DNA from: an uncultured Clostridia bacterium
GTDB taxonomy: Bacteria > Bacillota > Clostridia > Lachnospirales > Anaerotignaceae
Assembly (NCBI GenBank): GCA_944383885.1
Contig: CALWRF010000040.1
Location: forward strand, 186,001-250,000
Length of the DNA: 64,000 nucleotides
Reading direction: 5' to 3'
Made by a program: the position numbers and the translations under genes
Shown: positions 25,687 to 34,726 of the stretch, in pieces
Position numbering within the stretch: the first letter of the stretch is position 1
Layout of the letters: every line of letters starts with the position of its first letter
The notes under the pieces: generated by a model
Database searches by the model: none
What the model was told of the DNA's origin: nothing
What the model saw: only the letters and a program-made list of their open reading frames with translations

Positions 25687-27116
25687 TTGTTCCTCCTCCT
25701 GATAAATACAGTAAAGCCCGCTAAAAGTATAACAAGCGGTATTACTACAACTGATACAAGCATTATAACTACAGCCTTGCTCTGCGTAATATTAAGATAC
25801 TCATCTGCTCCTATGCTCTTTGTTCTTCCTGTGCTTTCTGTGCCGTTAAGGAAATCAAATGCATTCATTACAAGACCAAAATTTCCGCCGTTTACAATAT
25901 TGTTAACGCTGTCTTCAAGAAGCATTGAAGTACCTGAAACAACAAGCTTTGTGCCGTTTTCAGTGCCGTTATTGTCAGTATCTGTAACCGAAACGACAAT
26001 ATCCAAAGGTCCTGTGGGGTCGCTTTCAGTCATCTGAGCGATATTGGAGCTTATATCCTGCAAAGTTTTGGCGTATGAATACACAGATGATGATGCAAGA
26101 GTTTCAATATTGACTGTAGAACGCTTTGTATCAAGTCTTTCAACATACACAGCCGCCGGGGTAAGTATATTTGTTCCGGCATTTACAAGACTTTCGCATA
26201 CGCTGCTCTCAGCGTTAAGGTCAGGTATAATATAGAGCGGATTATTGTCTATTACATAATTGGCGCTGCCTTCAACTATAAGCCTTCCGCTGTCCGCTAT
26301 GCCGTAAGAAGCCAAAAGCGAATCAAAGTTCGGCATTTCCTGTGTAGTAAGAGTTAAAGTTATAAACGCCTTTCCGCCGTTTTCCAAATAATTTTTAATA
26401 GTATCGGCTTCATATTTGCTTAAATCCACGGCAGGTCCGTTTATAACAAGTATCTCGCAGTCATCAGGTATTTCAGGCTGTGTAAGTAAATCAAGTGTCT
26501 GCACATCAAAACCGCTGTATCCCATTTCCTTTTTAAGCTCATCACCAAGAGGTGTTTCGCTATGACCCGTAAGCTCATAAACAGCCTCAGCGGCGCCGTT
26601 AGTAAGCTGGCGTATTGTGCCTGTCAGTACGCCTTCAACCTTAATGCCTCTTAAATACGCCGTCTGTGAAGCGCTGTCTACACTTATGTCAGCTATATCA
26701 TTTTGCGGTATAATAGCAAAATCACTGTCTGTTTCAACCACAATATCGCCTATTGTAGGCTGCTGCCCGTTTTTTGTGTGCTCTACGGCAAAAGCCGGGT
26801 CTGTGTACGGGTCAATATTGGATACAGATATATGCCCTGAGTGTGAGGCATACCTGTCAAGTATTTCAGTAACCATAGTTATCTCTTGACCTTCTGCATA
26901 CAATGTGTATATTTCCACATCCTGATTTAAGTTTTCAACCAAGGAGACTGTATCTTCCGAAAGTGTATAAAGCCCGTTTCTTGTAAGGTCGAATTTTATA
27001 TCAAAACTGCTTACAGCCAAGTTTAAAACTATTACGGCAACTACAACTATCGCTGTCATTATCGAAGCGTATCCGCCGTATTTAATAAGCGGATCGTTTT
27101 TGTCTATTTTCTTCAA
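25683..27116 (-). CDS. GldG-like ABC auxiliary protein
   Basis: Protein of 477 aa: an N-terminal helix (about 14-36), an extracytoplasmic GldG-type domain (DLTRNGLYTLSEDT start; LYAEGQEITMVTEILDRYAS; LINGP/ PAVDLSKYE segment) and a C-terminal helix (about 448-470) with a basic tail. The family is the accessory subunit of ABC-2 exporters. Start is TTG 27116 with AGGAGG 7 bases before. Its substrate is unknown. Confidence 0.87.
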   Translation of the reverse strand: MKKIDKNDPLIKYGGYASIMTAIVVVAVIVLNLAVSSFDIKFDLTRNGLYTLSEDTVSLVENLNQDVEIYTLYAEGQEITMVTEILDRYASHSGHISVSNIDPYTDPAFAVEHTKNGQQPTIGDIVVETDSDFAIIPQNDIADISVDSASQTAYLRGIKVEGVLTGTIRQLTNGAAEAVYELTGHSETPLGDELKKEMGYSGFDVQTLDLLTQPEIPDDCEILVINGPAVDLSKYEADTIKNYLENGGKAFITLTLTTQEMPNFDSLLASYGIADSGRLIVEGSANYVIDNNPLYIIPDLNAESSVCESLVNAGTNILTPAAVYVERLDTKRSTVNIETLASSSVYSYAKTLQDISSNIAQMTESDPTGPLDIVVSVTDTDNNGTENGTKLVVSGTSMLLEDSVNNIVNGGNFGLVMNAFDFLNGTESTGRTKSIGADEYLNITQSKAVVIMLVSVVVIPLVILLAGFTVFIRRRNK

Positions 27117-27131
27117 ATTAAGCGCCTCCTT

Positions 27132-27995
27132 TTAAGACCATCTTCTTTTTTCAATCACGCGTACTGTAAAATATAAAAATACGGCAATGAATGAAATAAA
27201 GTAAACAATAGAAGATACATCAAGAAGCCCCATAGCAAAACTGTTAAACCGTGTAAGTACAGCAAACATCATGGCGAATTTTCCAGCAAGACCGGTAAAT
27301 ATGCTTCTTTTAACAAAGTAAAGCACAAGAAGCACCGCTGCCTCTATAATAAACACGGTTATTGAAACTTCAGAATTCTTTGTATTGTAATAAACATAAA
27401 GAGCTATGAGAAGCGCTATAACACCGGCAAACATAAGCGAAAAGCCCTCTGAGCCGGAAGCTGCCGAAACAATTGTTTCTACCATAAGCAGGAGAAATAC
27501 AGCCACAAATGTGGCTACAGCCGAGACTATCTGGTTATCAGTTATAGACGAAATCCAAAGCCCCACAGCTATAAAAGCGCTGCCCAAAAGGAAAAAGCCT
27601 ATATAGGAGCCTAAAATCTGCGCTACGGCAACTGTTCCGAAAAATGAAAGTATTACAGGAAATATGCCTGTTATGGCAAGCGAAATTAAAAACACAGTTA
27701 CTGCCGCAAGGTATTTGCCTAAAACAATAGATGGTATGCTTACAGGATATGTTAAAAGCATCTGGTCTGTCCTCTGCTTTTTTTCCTCAGACAAAAGCCT
27801 CATTGTAAGCATAGGCGCAAGTATAAGGAACATCATTATAACTGAACTGAAAACATACTGAAAGTCAGGGCTTAAAGACAATATGTTCTGTATAGAAAAG
27901 TAAACTGCTGTAATAAGCACAAAAAACGCTATAAATACATATCCTATCATAGATGAAAAATACATCTTTATCTCTCTTTTATAAATGGCTTTCAT
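27132..27995 (-). CDS. ABC-2 type permease (GldF-like)
   Basis: Integral membrane subunit (287 aa), six predicted helices. The N-terminal AIYKREIKMYFSSMIGYVF start and the MRLLSEEKKQRTDQMLLTYP segment are typical of GldF/NosY-like permeases, in which the second marks the ATPase coupling region. Overlaps the ATPase gene by 4 bases; precedes the GldG-like gene by 15. Confidence 0.9.
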   Translation of the reverse strand: MKAIYKREIKMYFSSMIGYVFIAFFVLITAVYFSIQNILSLSPDFQYVFSSVIMMFLILAPMLTMRLLSEEKKQRTDQMLLTYPVSIPSIVLGKYLAAVTVFLISLAITGIFPVILSFFGTVAVAQILGSYIGFFLLGSAFIAVGLWISSITDNQIVSAVATFVAVFLLLMVETIVSAASGSEGFSLMFAGVIALLIALYVYYNTKNSEVSITVFIIEAAVLLVLYFVKRSIFTGLAGKFAMMFAVLTRFNSFAMGLLDVSSIVYFISFIAVFLYFTVRVIEKRRWS

Positions 27996-29095
27996 TTTTC
28001 ATCACTCTCCCGGTTCATTTCGTTAATATCTTTATCCGGCTCTGTATTTTCAAGCACCCGGTCAATCTCCTCAGCTGTATTTTCAGCGCTTTTCTGAATA
28101 TTATTAATATTATCTGAAGAAATGTTCTCTGTCTTGTCTTTTGACAAATCATCTAAACTGAAATTCTCATTTTCAGTAACCTGAAGGAATACTTCCTCAA
28201 GAGAAAGCTTTTCAGATTTAAGCATAAGCAGTTTAAAACCGTTTTTAACGGCATTGTCAAATACCGCTTCCCTCGCGTCAACGCCTGATGCGCCCTCAAC
28301 AACAAGGTCTGTTGTGCCCTCTTCCGTTGTCTGGCTTTCTTCAACAAAACCAAAAGAGCTGTCGTTTTTAAAGGCGTTAATAATATCTTCCCTCACGCCC
28401 TTGAGCTTAATTTTAAACCTGTCCTGACTGAGGCTTTCGGAAAGCCTGTCAGGTGTTCCGGAAGCCACAATGCGCCCTTTATTAATTATAATTACTCTGT
28501 TGCATACAGCGCTGACTTCCGAAAGTATATGGGAACTTAAAATTATTGTGTGGCTCTTTGAAAGCTCTTTAATAACATCCCTGATTTCTATTATCTGCTT
28601 TGGGTCAAGACCTACTGTAGGCTCATCAAGAATAAGCACTTCCGGATACCCTACAAGAGCCTGCGCAAGACCCACTCTCTGCCTGTAGCCTTTTGAAAGA
28701 TTTTTAATTACCTTATGTGAAACATGAGTTATTTTGATTTTTTCCATTATGTCGTCCAGCATAGGCTTAATTTCGGCTTTTTTAACACCTTTTAAATCAG
28801 AAGCGAAATTAAGGTACTCCGTTACTGTCATATCCATGTATAAAGGCGGAATTTCCGGAAGATAGCCTATACGTTTTTTAGCTTCTTTCGGGTTTTTGAG
28901 TATATCAAAACCGTCAATAGAAACTTCTCCGCTGCTGGCGGATATGTAGCCTGTAATAATATTCATTGTGGTTGATTTTCCGGCTCCGTTAGGACCTAAA
29001 AAGCCAACAACCTCACCAGTATCAACTTTAAACGAAATATCCTTTAAGGCTTCATACTTGCCGTAATTTTTAACAAGGTTTTTAACTTCTATCAA
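27992..29095 (-). CDS. ABC exporter ATPase with acidic C-terminal tail (GldA-like)
   Basis: ATP-binding subunit (367 aa). Walker A GPNGAGKSTT (about 35-44), signature LSKGYRQRVGLAQAL, Walker B VLILDEPTVGLDP. The nucleotide domain ends near residue 230; a C-terminal domain follows and then about 65 residues rich in Asp, Glu, Asn and Ser from about 303. That disordered acidic tail is not usual in the family. Start is TTG 29095 behind GGAGGG. First gene of a four-gene operon. Confidence 0.9.
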   Translation of the reverse strand: MIEVKNLVKNYGKYEALKDISFKVDTGEVVGFLGPNGAGKSTTMNIITGYISASSGEVSIDGFDILKNPKEAKKRIGYLPEIPPLYMDMTVTEYLNFASDLKGVKKAEIKPMLDDIMEKIKITHVSHKVIKNLSKGYRQRVGLAQALVGYPEVLILDEPTVGLDPKQIIEIRDVIKELSKSHTIILSSHILSEVSAVCNRVIIINKGRIVASGTPDRLSESLSQDRFKIKLKGVREDIINAFKNDSSFGFVEESQTTEEGTTDLVVEGASGVDAREAVFDNAVKNGFKLLMLKSEKLSLEEVFLQVTENENFSLDDLSKDKTENISSDNINNIQKSAENTAEEIDRVLENTEPDKDINEMNRESDEK

Positions 29096-29155
29096 ACCCT
29101 ATCCCTCCATATACGCCGTATAAACGGCTTTATTAAAGAAAATTTTGCCCTAACT

Positions 29156-29170
29156 TAAGTATTATACTTA
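29156..29170. promoter_or_regulatory. Palindrome over the -10 of the Gld-like operon
   Basis: TAAGTAT-T-ATACTTA is a perfect 15-bp palindrome. A minus-strand TATAAT (29166-29161) lies within it, about 65 bases before the TTG start; no good -35 is present. This is the expected arrangement of a repressor operator, but no regulator gene is next to the operon. Confidence 0.45.
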
Positions 29171-29280
29171 ATATCTTAAAATTTTACTATATCTATGTGA
29201 ACAAAATATGAATTTTCGGCACATTTACGCCGCTTTAAGGCAATAAGTCATAAAATAAATATAAAAAAATATACAAAAAA

Positions 29281-29308
29281 CGGAAACGGCTTTTTAATAC
29301 CGTTCCCG
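29281..29308 (-). terminator. Terminator of the TPP-controlled ABC operon
   Basis: CGGGAACGG pairs with CCGTTTCCG (29308-29300 and 29289-29281), then T6 on the minus strand, 6 bases after the permease stop. Confidence 0.85.
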
Positions 29309-29313
29309 TCTTT

Positions 29314-30057
29314 TTAAATTTCTTTTCTCCATTTAATAAGTTTATCTTCTATGGCGCCTACAACGGCAACGGAAATCATAGCGGTTATGGAAAGTATAAC
29401 TATAGGAGCAAAAACCCCGGCTCCGTCAAGCTGTGTCATCATTCGTTTGCTGAAGTACCCCAAACCGCTTTGCGCCCCAAGCCATTCGGCTATAGCTGCG
29501 CCTATAACGCTTAAAGGTATAGCCATTTTAACTGCCGAAAAAAAGTACGGAAGCGCCGAAGGTATTTTAAGTTTAAAAAATATATCCCATTTGGAAGCGC
29601 CGTATGTTATAAGAAGCTCCTCCATTTCCCTTTTTGTCGCCCTGAAGCCGTCGTAAACAGTAATTGTAATAGGAAAAAACGTAATAAGTATAGTAACAAG
29701 GACCTTTGCCCAAATGCTGTAGCCGAACCACAGCACAAAAAGCGGCGCAATAGCTGTTGTAGGTATTGTCTGCGAGGCAATTACAATAGGATAAAGGGCG
29801 TCGGCAATTTTTTTATTCATATCCATCGCTACAGCCAACGTTAGACCGAAAACTATTGAAATTAAAAGTCCTATTACTGTAACAGACATAGTTGCCGGAA
29901 GCTGGACAAGAAACAGCGTGCGGCGCAGTTCCCAAATTTTTGCCAATATCTCCGTAGGCGAAGGCAGTATATACGGCGCGTCAATTAAAAACGCTGCAAA
30001 CTGCCACAAAATCAAAACTATAATTATAAGTATAATAGAAGGCAGCCTGTTTTTCAT
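29314..30057 (-). CDS. ABC permease for a thiamine-related substrate (ThiX/SsuC-like)
   Basis: Six-helix permease (247 aa) of the SsuC/TauC/ThiX group; the ATPase-docking EAA loop is around AEWLGAQSGLGYF and EELLITYGASKWDIFFKLKI. The TPP riboswitch at the head of the operon points to import of thiamine or its pyrimidine precursor (HMP/formylaminopyrimidine), as in ThiXYZ (inference). AGGAGG precedes the ATG; 4-base overlap with the ATPase gene. Confidence 0.88.
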   Translation of the reverse strand: MKNRLPSIILIIIVLILWQFAAFLIDAPYILPSPTEILAKIWELRRTLFLVQLPATMSVTVIGLLISIVFGLTLAVAMDMNKKIADALYPIVIASQTIPTTAIAPLFVLWFGYSIWAKVLVTILITFFPITITVYDGFRATKREMEELLITYGASKWDIFFKLKIPSALPYFFSAVKMAIPLSVIGAAIAEWLGAQSGLGYFSKRMMTQLDGAGVFAPIVILSITAMISVAVVGAIEDKLIKWRKEI

Positions 30058-30806
30058 TTTACTTCCTCCTGTCTTAATTTTTTTATAAGCTCCTCTTTTA
30101 GTCCCATAATATCGCTTCTTTTCATGTCTTCCCTTTTTCTTGGATAATCCAAAGGCACAGCATATTCCTCAAAATGAGTTATTGGTCTGTCGGTAATTAC
30201 AAAAACCTTTTGAGAAAGGAATATGGCTTCCTCTACATCATGTGTTACAAAAAGTATTGTGTTTTTCCGCTTTTCCCACTCAGTTAAAAGCCATTCCTGA
30301 AGACCTATCCTTGTAAGGGAGTCAAGGGCTGAAAAAGGCTCATCAAGCAAAAGCAGGTCAGCTCCTGCAAGAAGCGCCCGTGCAAAAGACGCTCTTTGAC
30401 GCATACCGCCTGATAAATCCCTTGGATATTTATTTCTGTAGTCCAAAAGACCTACTTCTTCCAGAATTTCTTCTGAAGCCCTTTTCATTTTTTCTTTGCT
30501 TTCCTTCCTAAGCTCCATAGGCAGGCAAACATTTTTTTCTATAGTGCGCCACGGGTAAAGCAAATCTTTCTGCGGCATATATGAGCTGTAGTTTTTAAGC
30601 TCTTTTATGGGAGTGCCGTTTATTGTTATGCTGCCGCACTGCGGCTTTTCCAAGCCGTTTATAAGCCTGAAAACAGTGCTTTTGCCGCAGCCGCTGGCTC
30701 CTATAAGCGATATAAACTCCATGTCTTTTATCTCAAAGGACAGGTCCTTAACCATTTGGTAATCATCTGATTCGTACTTAAATGTTACATTATCGAATTT
30801 TAACAC
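30054..30806 (-). CDS. ABC ATPase for a thiamine-related substrate (ThiZ/SsuB-like)
   Basis: ATPase of 250 aa. Walker A GASGCGKST, signature DLSGGMRQRASFARALLAG, Walker B LLLLDEPFSALD and VTHDVEEA. I place the start at GTG 30806, seven bases after GGAGG; the longer open frame from 30842 begins inside the riboswitch terminator and is not believable. First gene after the TPP riboswitch. A binding protein gene (ThiY) is absent from the operon. Confidence 0.88.
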   Translation of the reverse strand: MLKFDNVTFKYESDDYQMVKDLSFEIKDMEFISLIGASGCGKSTVFRLINGLEKPQCGSITINGTPIKELKNYSSYMPQKDLLYPWRTIEKNVCLPMELRKESKEKMKRASEEILEEVGLLDYRNKYPRDLSGGMRQRASFARALLAGADLLLLDEPFSALDSLTRIGLQEWLLTEWEKRKNTILFVTHDVEEAIFLSQKVFVITDRPITHFEEYAVPLDYPRKREDMKRSDIMGLKEELIKKLRQEEVK

Positions 30807-30829
30807 TGTGTTACCTCCAAATAAGCAAC

Positions 30830-30858
30830 AAAAAAAGGACACCGGCAGAATGTCCTTT
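30830..30858 (-). terminator. Expression-platform terminator of the TPP riboswitch
   Basis: Stem AAAGGACA/TGTCCTTT (30858-30851 with 30841-30834), 9-base loop, then T7 on the minus strand, between aptamer and the first gene. With TPP bound it should form and stop transcription. Confidence 0.85.
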
Positions 30859-30867
30859 CACTTTTTA

Positions 30868-30951
30868 CGCGCTCCCTACGGCGGAATTACCCGCATCAGG
30901 TTCAATGGGACTCTCTCAGCGCCGAGTTTAAAACCGGCACACCCCTGCCTG
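30868..30951 (-). promoter_or_regulatory. TPP riboswitch (THI element)
   Basis: On the minus strand the conserved parts appear in order: CAGGGGTG, GCTGAGAGAG, CCCATTGAACCTGATGCGGG, TAATTCCGCCGTAGGGA. These match the TPP aptamer. Together with the terminator just downstream it should repress the transporter genes when TPP is plentiful. Confidence 0.95.
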
Positions 30952-30957
30952 TATTTG

Positions 30958-30986
30958 ATTATAATACCAAAATATTATTATGTAAA
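30958..30986 (-). promoter_or_regulatory. Promoter of the TPP riboswitch transcript
   Basis: TTTACA (30986-30981), 17 bases, TATAAT (30963-30958) on the minus strand. The -10 overlaps the stop codon of the ybaN-like gene, so the start falls at about the first base of the aptamer. Confidence 0.8.
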
Positions 30987-31315
30987 GAAAAAGGCGCATT
31001 TAAAAAAGGCAGGCTTTTAAAACCGCCGTTTAAAGCTATAAATGTTACAGCAACAGCGCCTATAAGCACAGCGGCAGCAAAAAACATAAGCGTATACTTT
31101 ATATATTTATGGAATGAAAGCTCCTCAGTTATTTTTGAAACATACTTTTGATATATTTTTGTGCTTTTAAGCTTTTTTTCAAATCTCGGAGAGCCTTTTG
31201 AAAAAAGATACACGCTTAAAAGAAAAAAAGGCACCTGCGGCACAACTGGAATAACAAGACCTATAACACCCAGCATAAAAAACAGCACACCGCCGGAAAT
31301 ATAAAGTATTTTCAT
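30959..31315 (-). CDS. YbaN-family (DUF454) inner-membrane protein
   Basis: Small membrane protein (118 aa): two hydrophobic stretches near the N-terminus (about 5-40, LGVIGLVIPVVPQVPFFLLS) and one near 75-93, with a basic linker (FEKKLKSTKIYQKY). Length and the GxxGxxxPxxPxxPFxL pattern match DUF454/YbaN. Function unknown in the family. AGGAAGG precedes the ATG. Its last codons overlap the promoter of the riboswitch operon. Confidence 0.82.
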   Translation of the reverse strand: MKILYISGGVLFFMLGVIGLVIPVVPQVPFFLLSVYLFSKGSPRFEKKLKSTKIYQKYVSKITEELSFHKYIKYTLMFFAAAVLIGAVAVTFIALNGGFKSLPFLNAPFSLHNNILVL

Positions 31316-31415
31316 ATATCCGCACCTTCCTAAAAATTAAATGGACAAATATATTTTAACTATATTATAGTTTTACAATACAAAAAATCAACTTGTAAAT
31401 CAAATTTTTATTTAT

Positions 31416-31447
31416 AAAAAAATACCGCCTGTAAAAAGGCGGTATTT
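31416..31447 (-). terminator. Terminator of the AEC/hydratase operon
   Basis: AAATACCGCCT pairs with AGGCGGTATTT, followed by a T run on the minus strand, right after the hydratase stop. Confidence 0.9.
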
Positions 31448-31454
31448 TAATTTA

Positions 31455-33737
31455 TTAATGTCTGTAATAGTTAATAAGGCATCCGTCAAGTATAATCTGT
31501 TTTTCATCGTCTGTAAGGGAACCAAGTTTAATTTCAAACTCTTTAACAGAATTATCTTTTACAACGTAAGCTTTCATGCTGCTTGCGCCTTCGGCAACCG
31601 CTTTTTTAACATCAGGGATATAAATATAATCCCCGTTTTCAAAAGGCGTTTCATCAATTATAAACGGTATCATGCCCCAGTTAATAAGGTTTGAACGGTA
31701 GCGCTTTGTAGCGTATTCCTTAGCGATATTAGCCCAGCCGCCTAAAACTTTCTGACAGCTTGCAGCCTGCTCTCTTGCTGAGCCGTCGCCAGGTTTTACG
31801 GCGTAAATTGTGCTGCCGATACCGGTTTTATCAGCGTCAAAATCTTTAAAGTTGGCTTTTAAAACGTCATAAATGCCTTTAATCTCGCCAAAAGCCTCAG
31901 CTGGGTTTTCACCTGCCTGCCTTGCTTTTTCTGCCTTCTGTACTTCTTTTGCCCTGCCTACATAAGCCGGGTCTTTTCTTGAAAGAGCAAACTCTGCAAG
32001 TTTAAGAGGATTAGACCTGAATGAAGATGTTTCGCCGGAAGGTATAAGCTCGTCTGTTGTTGTAACAGGGTCCGTTATATAAGAAACAACTTTAAGCAGC
32101 ATATCGTCTGTAAGAGCGCACATCTGCGGCCAGTCTGTAATGTTAGGTCCGAATCTTAAAGGAGCATTTGGGTCTGCTTTGCCGTAACCGAAATAACACC
32201 TGTTTTCATAAACAGTCTTATCAAAGAAGTATGTCGGTTTTGTAAGCTCAAAATCAGCCTCGCTTGCAGCTGTAAGCACGCCTTTGTTTACCGCTGTAGC
32301 CGCAATGCTTCTTGCGTCCATAAGGGCAACTGTCGCAATCTGTCCGTTTGTAATTTTTGAGCCTTCACGGTTAGGGAAATTACGGGTTGAGTGCCTTATG
32401 CTGAGGCAGTTGTTAGCCGGAACATCGCCTGCACCAAAGCATGGACCGCAGAATGCAGAACGCACTGTCGCGCCTGAAAGCATAATATCGCTTATAGCGC
32501 CGTTATTTACAAGACCGAGGAATACCGGCTGGCTTGCTGGGTATACGCTTAAAGCAAACTCTCCGGAACCTATGGAGTGACCTTTTATAATATCCCTTGC
32601 GGCGCATATATTTTCGTATGTACCTCCGGCACAGCCCGCTATAACGCCCTGCTCAACTGTGAGCTTTCCATTTACAACTTTATCTCTTAAAGATACTTTT
32701 ACTGTATCGTTATCGAGCTGTTTAGCGCAGTTTTCTTCTATTTCTTTAAGTATATCGTCAAGGTTGGCGTTTAAATCGTCTATTGTAAATACATTGCTTG
32801 GGTGCATAGGCATAGCAATCATAGGCTTGATTTCAGAAAGGTCAATATAAATCATGCCGTTATAATAAGCTATATCATCAGGCGCCTGATATTTAAAGTC
32901 CTCGCTTCTGCCGTGTATGTCATACCACTGTTTAACATTGTCGTCTGTTATCCAAACAGATGAAAGGCATGTTGTTTCAGTTGTCATTACATCAATGCCG
33001 TTTCTGTAGTCGGCTGTAAGGTTAGCAATGCCGTCGCCTATAAACTCCATAACTTTGTTTTTAACATAGCCGTTTTTAAATACAGCGCCTATAATAGCAA
33101 GGGCTATGTCCTGAGGACCTACATAAGGAGCAGGCTTGCCTGTAAGGTAGACCGCTATCACTTCCGGCATGTCAATATCGTAAGTTTTGTTTAAAAGCTG
33201 TTTAACAAGCTCCGGTCCGCCTTCGCCCATAGCCATAGTGCCAAGGGCGCCGTAACGTGTATGGCTGTCTGAGCCGAGTATCATTTTGCCAACGCCGCTC
33301 ATCATTTCACGCATATACTGGTGGATAACCGCCTGATGGGCAGGCACATATATTCCGCCGTATTTTTTAGCGCAGCTTAAACCGAAAAGATGGTCGTCTT
33401 CGTTAATTGTTCCGCCTACTGCGCAAAGCGAGTTATGGCAGTTTGTAAGCACATAAGGAATAGGGAATTTTTCAAGACCGCTGGCACGTGCTGTCTGAAC
33501 AATACCTACATAAGTAATGTCATGGCTTGCCATAGCGTCAAACTTAATTTTAAGTTTGCTGTCGTTTCCGCTTGTGTTATGGCTTGTAAGTATTCTGTAA
33601 GCCATTGTGCCCTTTGCGGCGCTTTCTTTTGTAACATCTTTGCCTGTTTCGGCTTTTATGCGTTTAAGGGCTTCGCCATTGTCTTTTATAATTTCATTGC
33701 CCTTTAAAACATAAACTCCTGTGTCATAAAGTTTCAT
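31455..33737 (-). CDS. Aconitase-family hydratase (YbhJ-like)
   Basis: [4Fe-4S] dehydratase-type protein of 760 aa. Cluster cysteines are recognisable in [11 protein letters not shown] and [11 protein letters not shown], matching the one-plus-two pattern of aconitases; [12 protein letters not shown] matches the active-site DSHT loop. The C-terminal swivel domain ([15 protein letters not shown]) is present. The start is ATG 33737, with CGGAGG before it; the in-frame ATG at 33755 lies upstream of that site. Closest in appearance to E. coli YbhJ, whose substrate is unknown. Co-transcribed with two organic-acid-type carriers, so it probably (de)hydrates an imported di- or tricarboxylic acid (inference). 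Confidence 0.85.
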   Translation of the reverse strand: MKLYDTGVYVLKGNEIIKDNGEALKRIKAETGKDVTKESAAKGTMAYRILTSHNTSGNDSKLKIKFDAMASHDITYVGIVQTARASGLEKFPIPYVLTNCHNSLCAVGGTINEDDHLFGLSCAKKYGGIYVPAHQAVIHQYMREMMSGVGKMILGSDSHTRYGALGTMAMGEGGPELVKQLLNKTYDIDMPEVIAVYLTGKPAPYVGPQDIALAIIGAVFKNGYVKNKVMEFIGDGIANLTADYRNGIDVMTTETTCLSSVWITDDNVKQWYDIHGRSEDFKYQAPDDIAYYNGMIYIDLSEIKPMIAMPMHPSNVFTIDDLNANLDDILKEIEENCAKQLDNDTVKVSLRDKVVNGKLTVEQGVIAGCAGGTYENICAARDIIKGHSIGSGEFALSVYPASQPVFLGLVNNGAISDIMLSGATVRSAFCGPCFGAGDVPANNCLSIRHSTRNFPNREGSKITNGQIATVALMDARSIAATAVNKGVLTAASEADFELTKPTYFFDKTVYENRCYFGYGKADPNAPLRFGPNITDWPQMCALTDDMLLKVVSYITDPVTTTDELIPSGETSSFRSNPLKLAEFALSRKDPAYVGRAKEVQKAEKARQAGENPAEAFGEIKGIYDVLKANFKDFDADKTGIGSTIYAVKPGDGSAREQAASCQKVLGGWANIAKEYATKRYRSNLINWGMIPFIIDETPFENGDYIYIPDVKKAVAEGASSMKAYVVKDNSVKEFEIKLGSLTDDEKQIILDGCLINYYRH

Positions 33738-33758
33738 TTTAATCCTCCGTTTCATTTA

Positions 33759-34694
33759 TCAGATAATGCCTGTAAGCCAAATTACAAAAGGCATTGTTAC
33801 AAGGCATAAAACAGTTGATACCATGCAGCCGGCAGAAGAGTATTCCCCGTCAAGACCGGCTATTTTAGAAAGTATAGGCAGTGTCATTCCGGCAGGCGTA
33901 GCAAAAAGTATTATAAACATAACAAGCATGTCGCCTGTTATTAATCCTGTTTTGCCAAAGAGAAAGTATGCCAAAACAGGGAATATTACAAGCTTAAAAG
34001 GCGCAGCCAAAAACACGCGCATGTTGCTTAAAAGCCTTTTTAAACCCATTCTGCCCAGAGTCATTCCTATATAAATACTGGCAAAATATTTGCTTGTGCC
34101 GCCTACATCTGTCATTGTGTCCCACAAAACAGTGCCTTGGAAATCCAAATCCAGCAGGACTATAATAAGTCCTGCCAAAATAGATATTGTAAGGGGCGTT
34201 ATAAGCTTTTTCCAGTCTATGCCTTTCTTTTTTTCCCCGTTATTAATAAGGAGAGGACCTATTACCCAGTAATATGTGGACTCCACCAATGAAAAAGACG
34301 CAGCTGCAATACCTGCCGTTTTGGGAAACATACTGACTATAAGCGGTATGCCTATAAAGCCGGAATTGCCAAAGCACATTAAAAGGGCATGCATGCTTCT
34401 TTCAGGCTCTTTAGGTCCTAAAAAAACGGCTGAAAATTTGCTTATGGCTATAACTATAATATAGCACACCACAGAGCTTAAAAAGAATATCCATGATGAA
34501 AAAAGCTGCTCCCTTGATATGGAGCCTATAACAGTTAAAAGCATAAGCGGCAGTATAAGCCTTGAAATTACAGCTGAAAAAGAGTCTATAAGCTCGTTGC
34601 TGAAAAGCTTAACCTTCTGCTCAAAAAATCCTATAACCATAAGAGCGGCTATTATTTCCATCTGCCCTATAAGCAAGGCAACATTACTGTCCAT
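33759..34694 (-). CDS. AEC-family (auxin efflux carrier-like) transporter 2
   Basis: Membrane carrier (311 aa), about ten helices with a loop between two five-helix halves, typical of the AEC family that includes malate and malonate carriers. Family pieces: SRLILPLMLLTVIG, CFGNSGFIGIPL, IYIGMTLGRMGLKRL. A GTGGGGA site precedes the ATG. Second gene of the operon, 32 bases after its paralogue. Substrate likely an organic acid (inference). Confidence 0.88.
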   Translation of the reverse strand: MDSNVALLIGQMEIIAALMVIGFFEQKVKLFSNELIDSFSAVISRLILPLMLLTVIGSISREQLFSSWIFFLSSVVCYIIVIAISKFSAVFLGPKEPERSMHALLMCFGNSGFIGIPLIVSMFPKTAGIAAASFSLVESTYYWVIGPLLINNGEKKKGIDWKKLITPLTISILAGLIIVLLDLDFQGTVLWDTMTDVGGTSKYFASIYIGMTLGRMGLKRLLSNMRVFLAAPFKLVIFPVLAYFLFGKTGLITGDMLVMFIILFATPAGMTLPILSKIAGLDGEYSSAGCMVSTVLCLVTMPFVIWLTGII

Positions 34695-34726
34695 ATTTTA
34701 TCCCCACATAAATTAAAACTTATCCC

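Noticed and set aside
30807-30842. Upstream extension of the ThiZ-like ATPase
   Set aside because: The extra 12 codons lie in the terminator of the TPP riboswitch; GTG 30806 has the real ribosome site.
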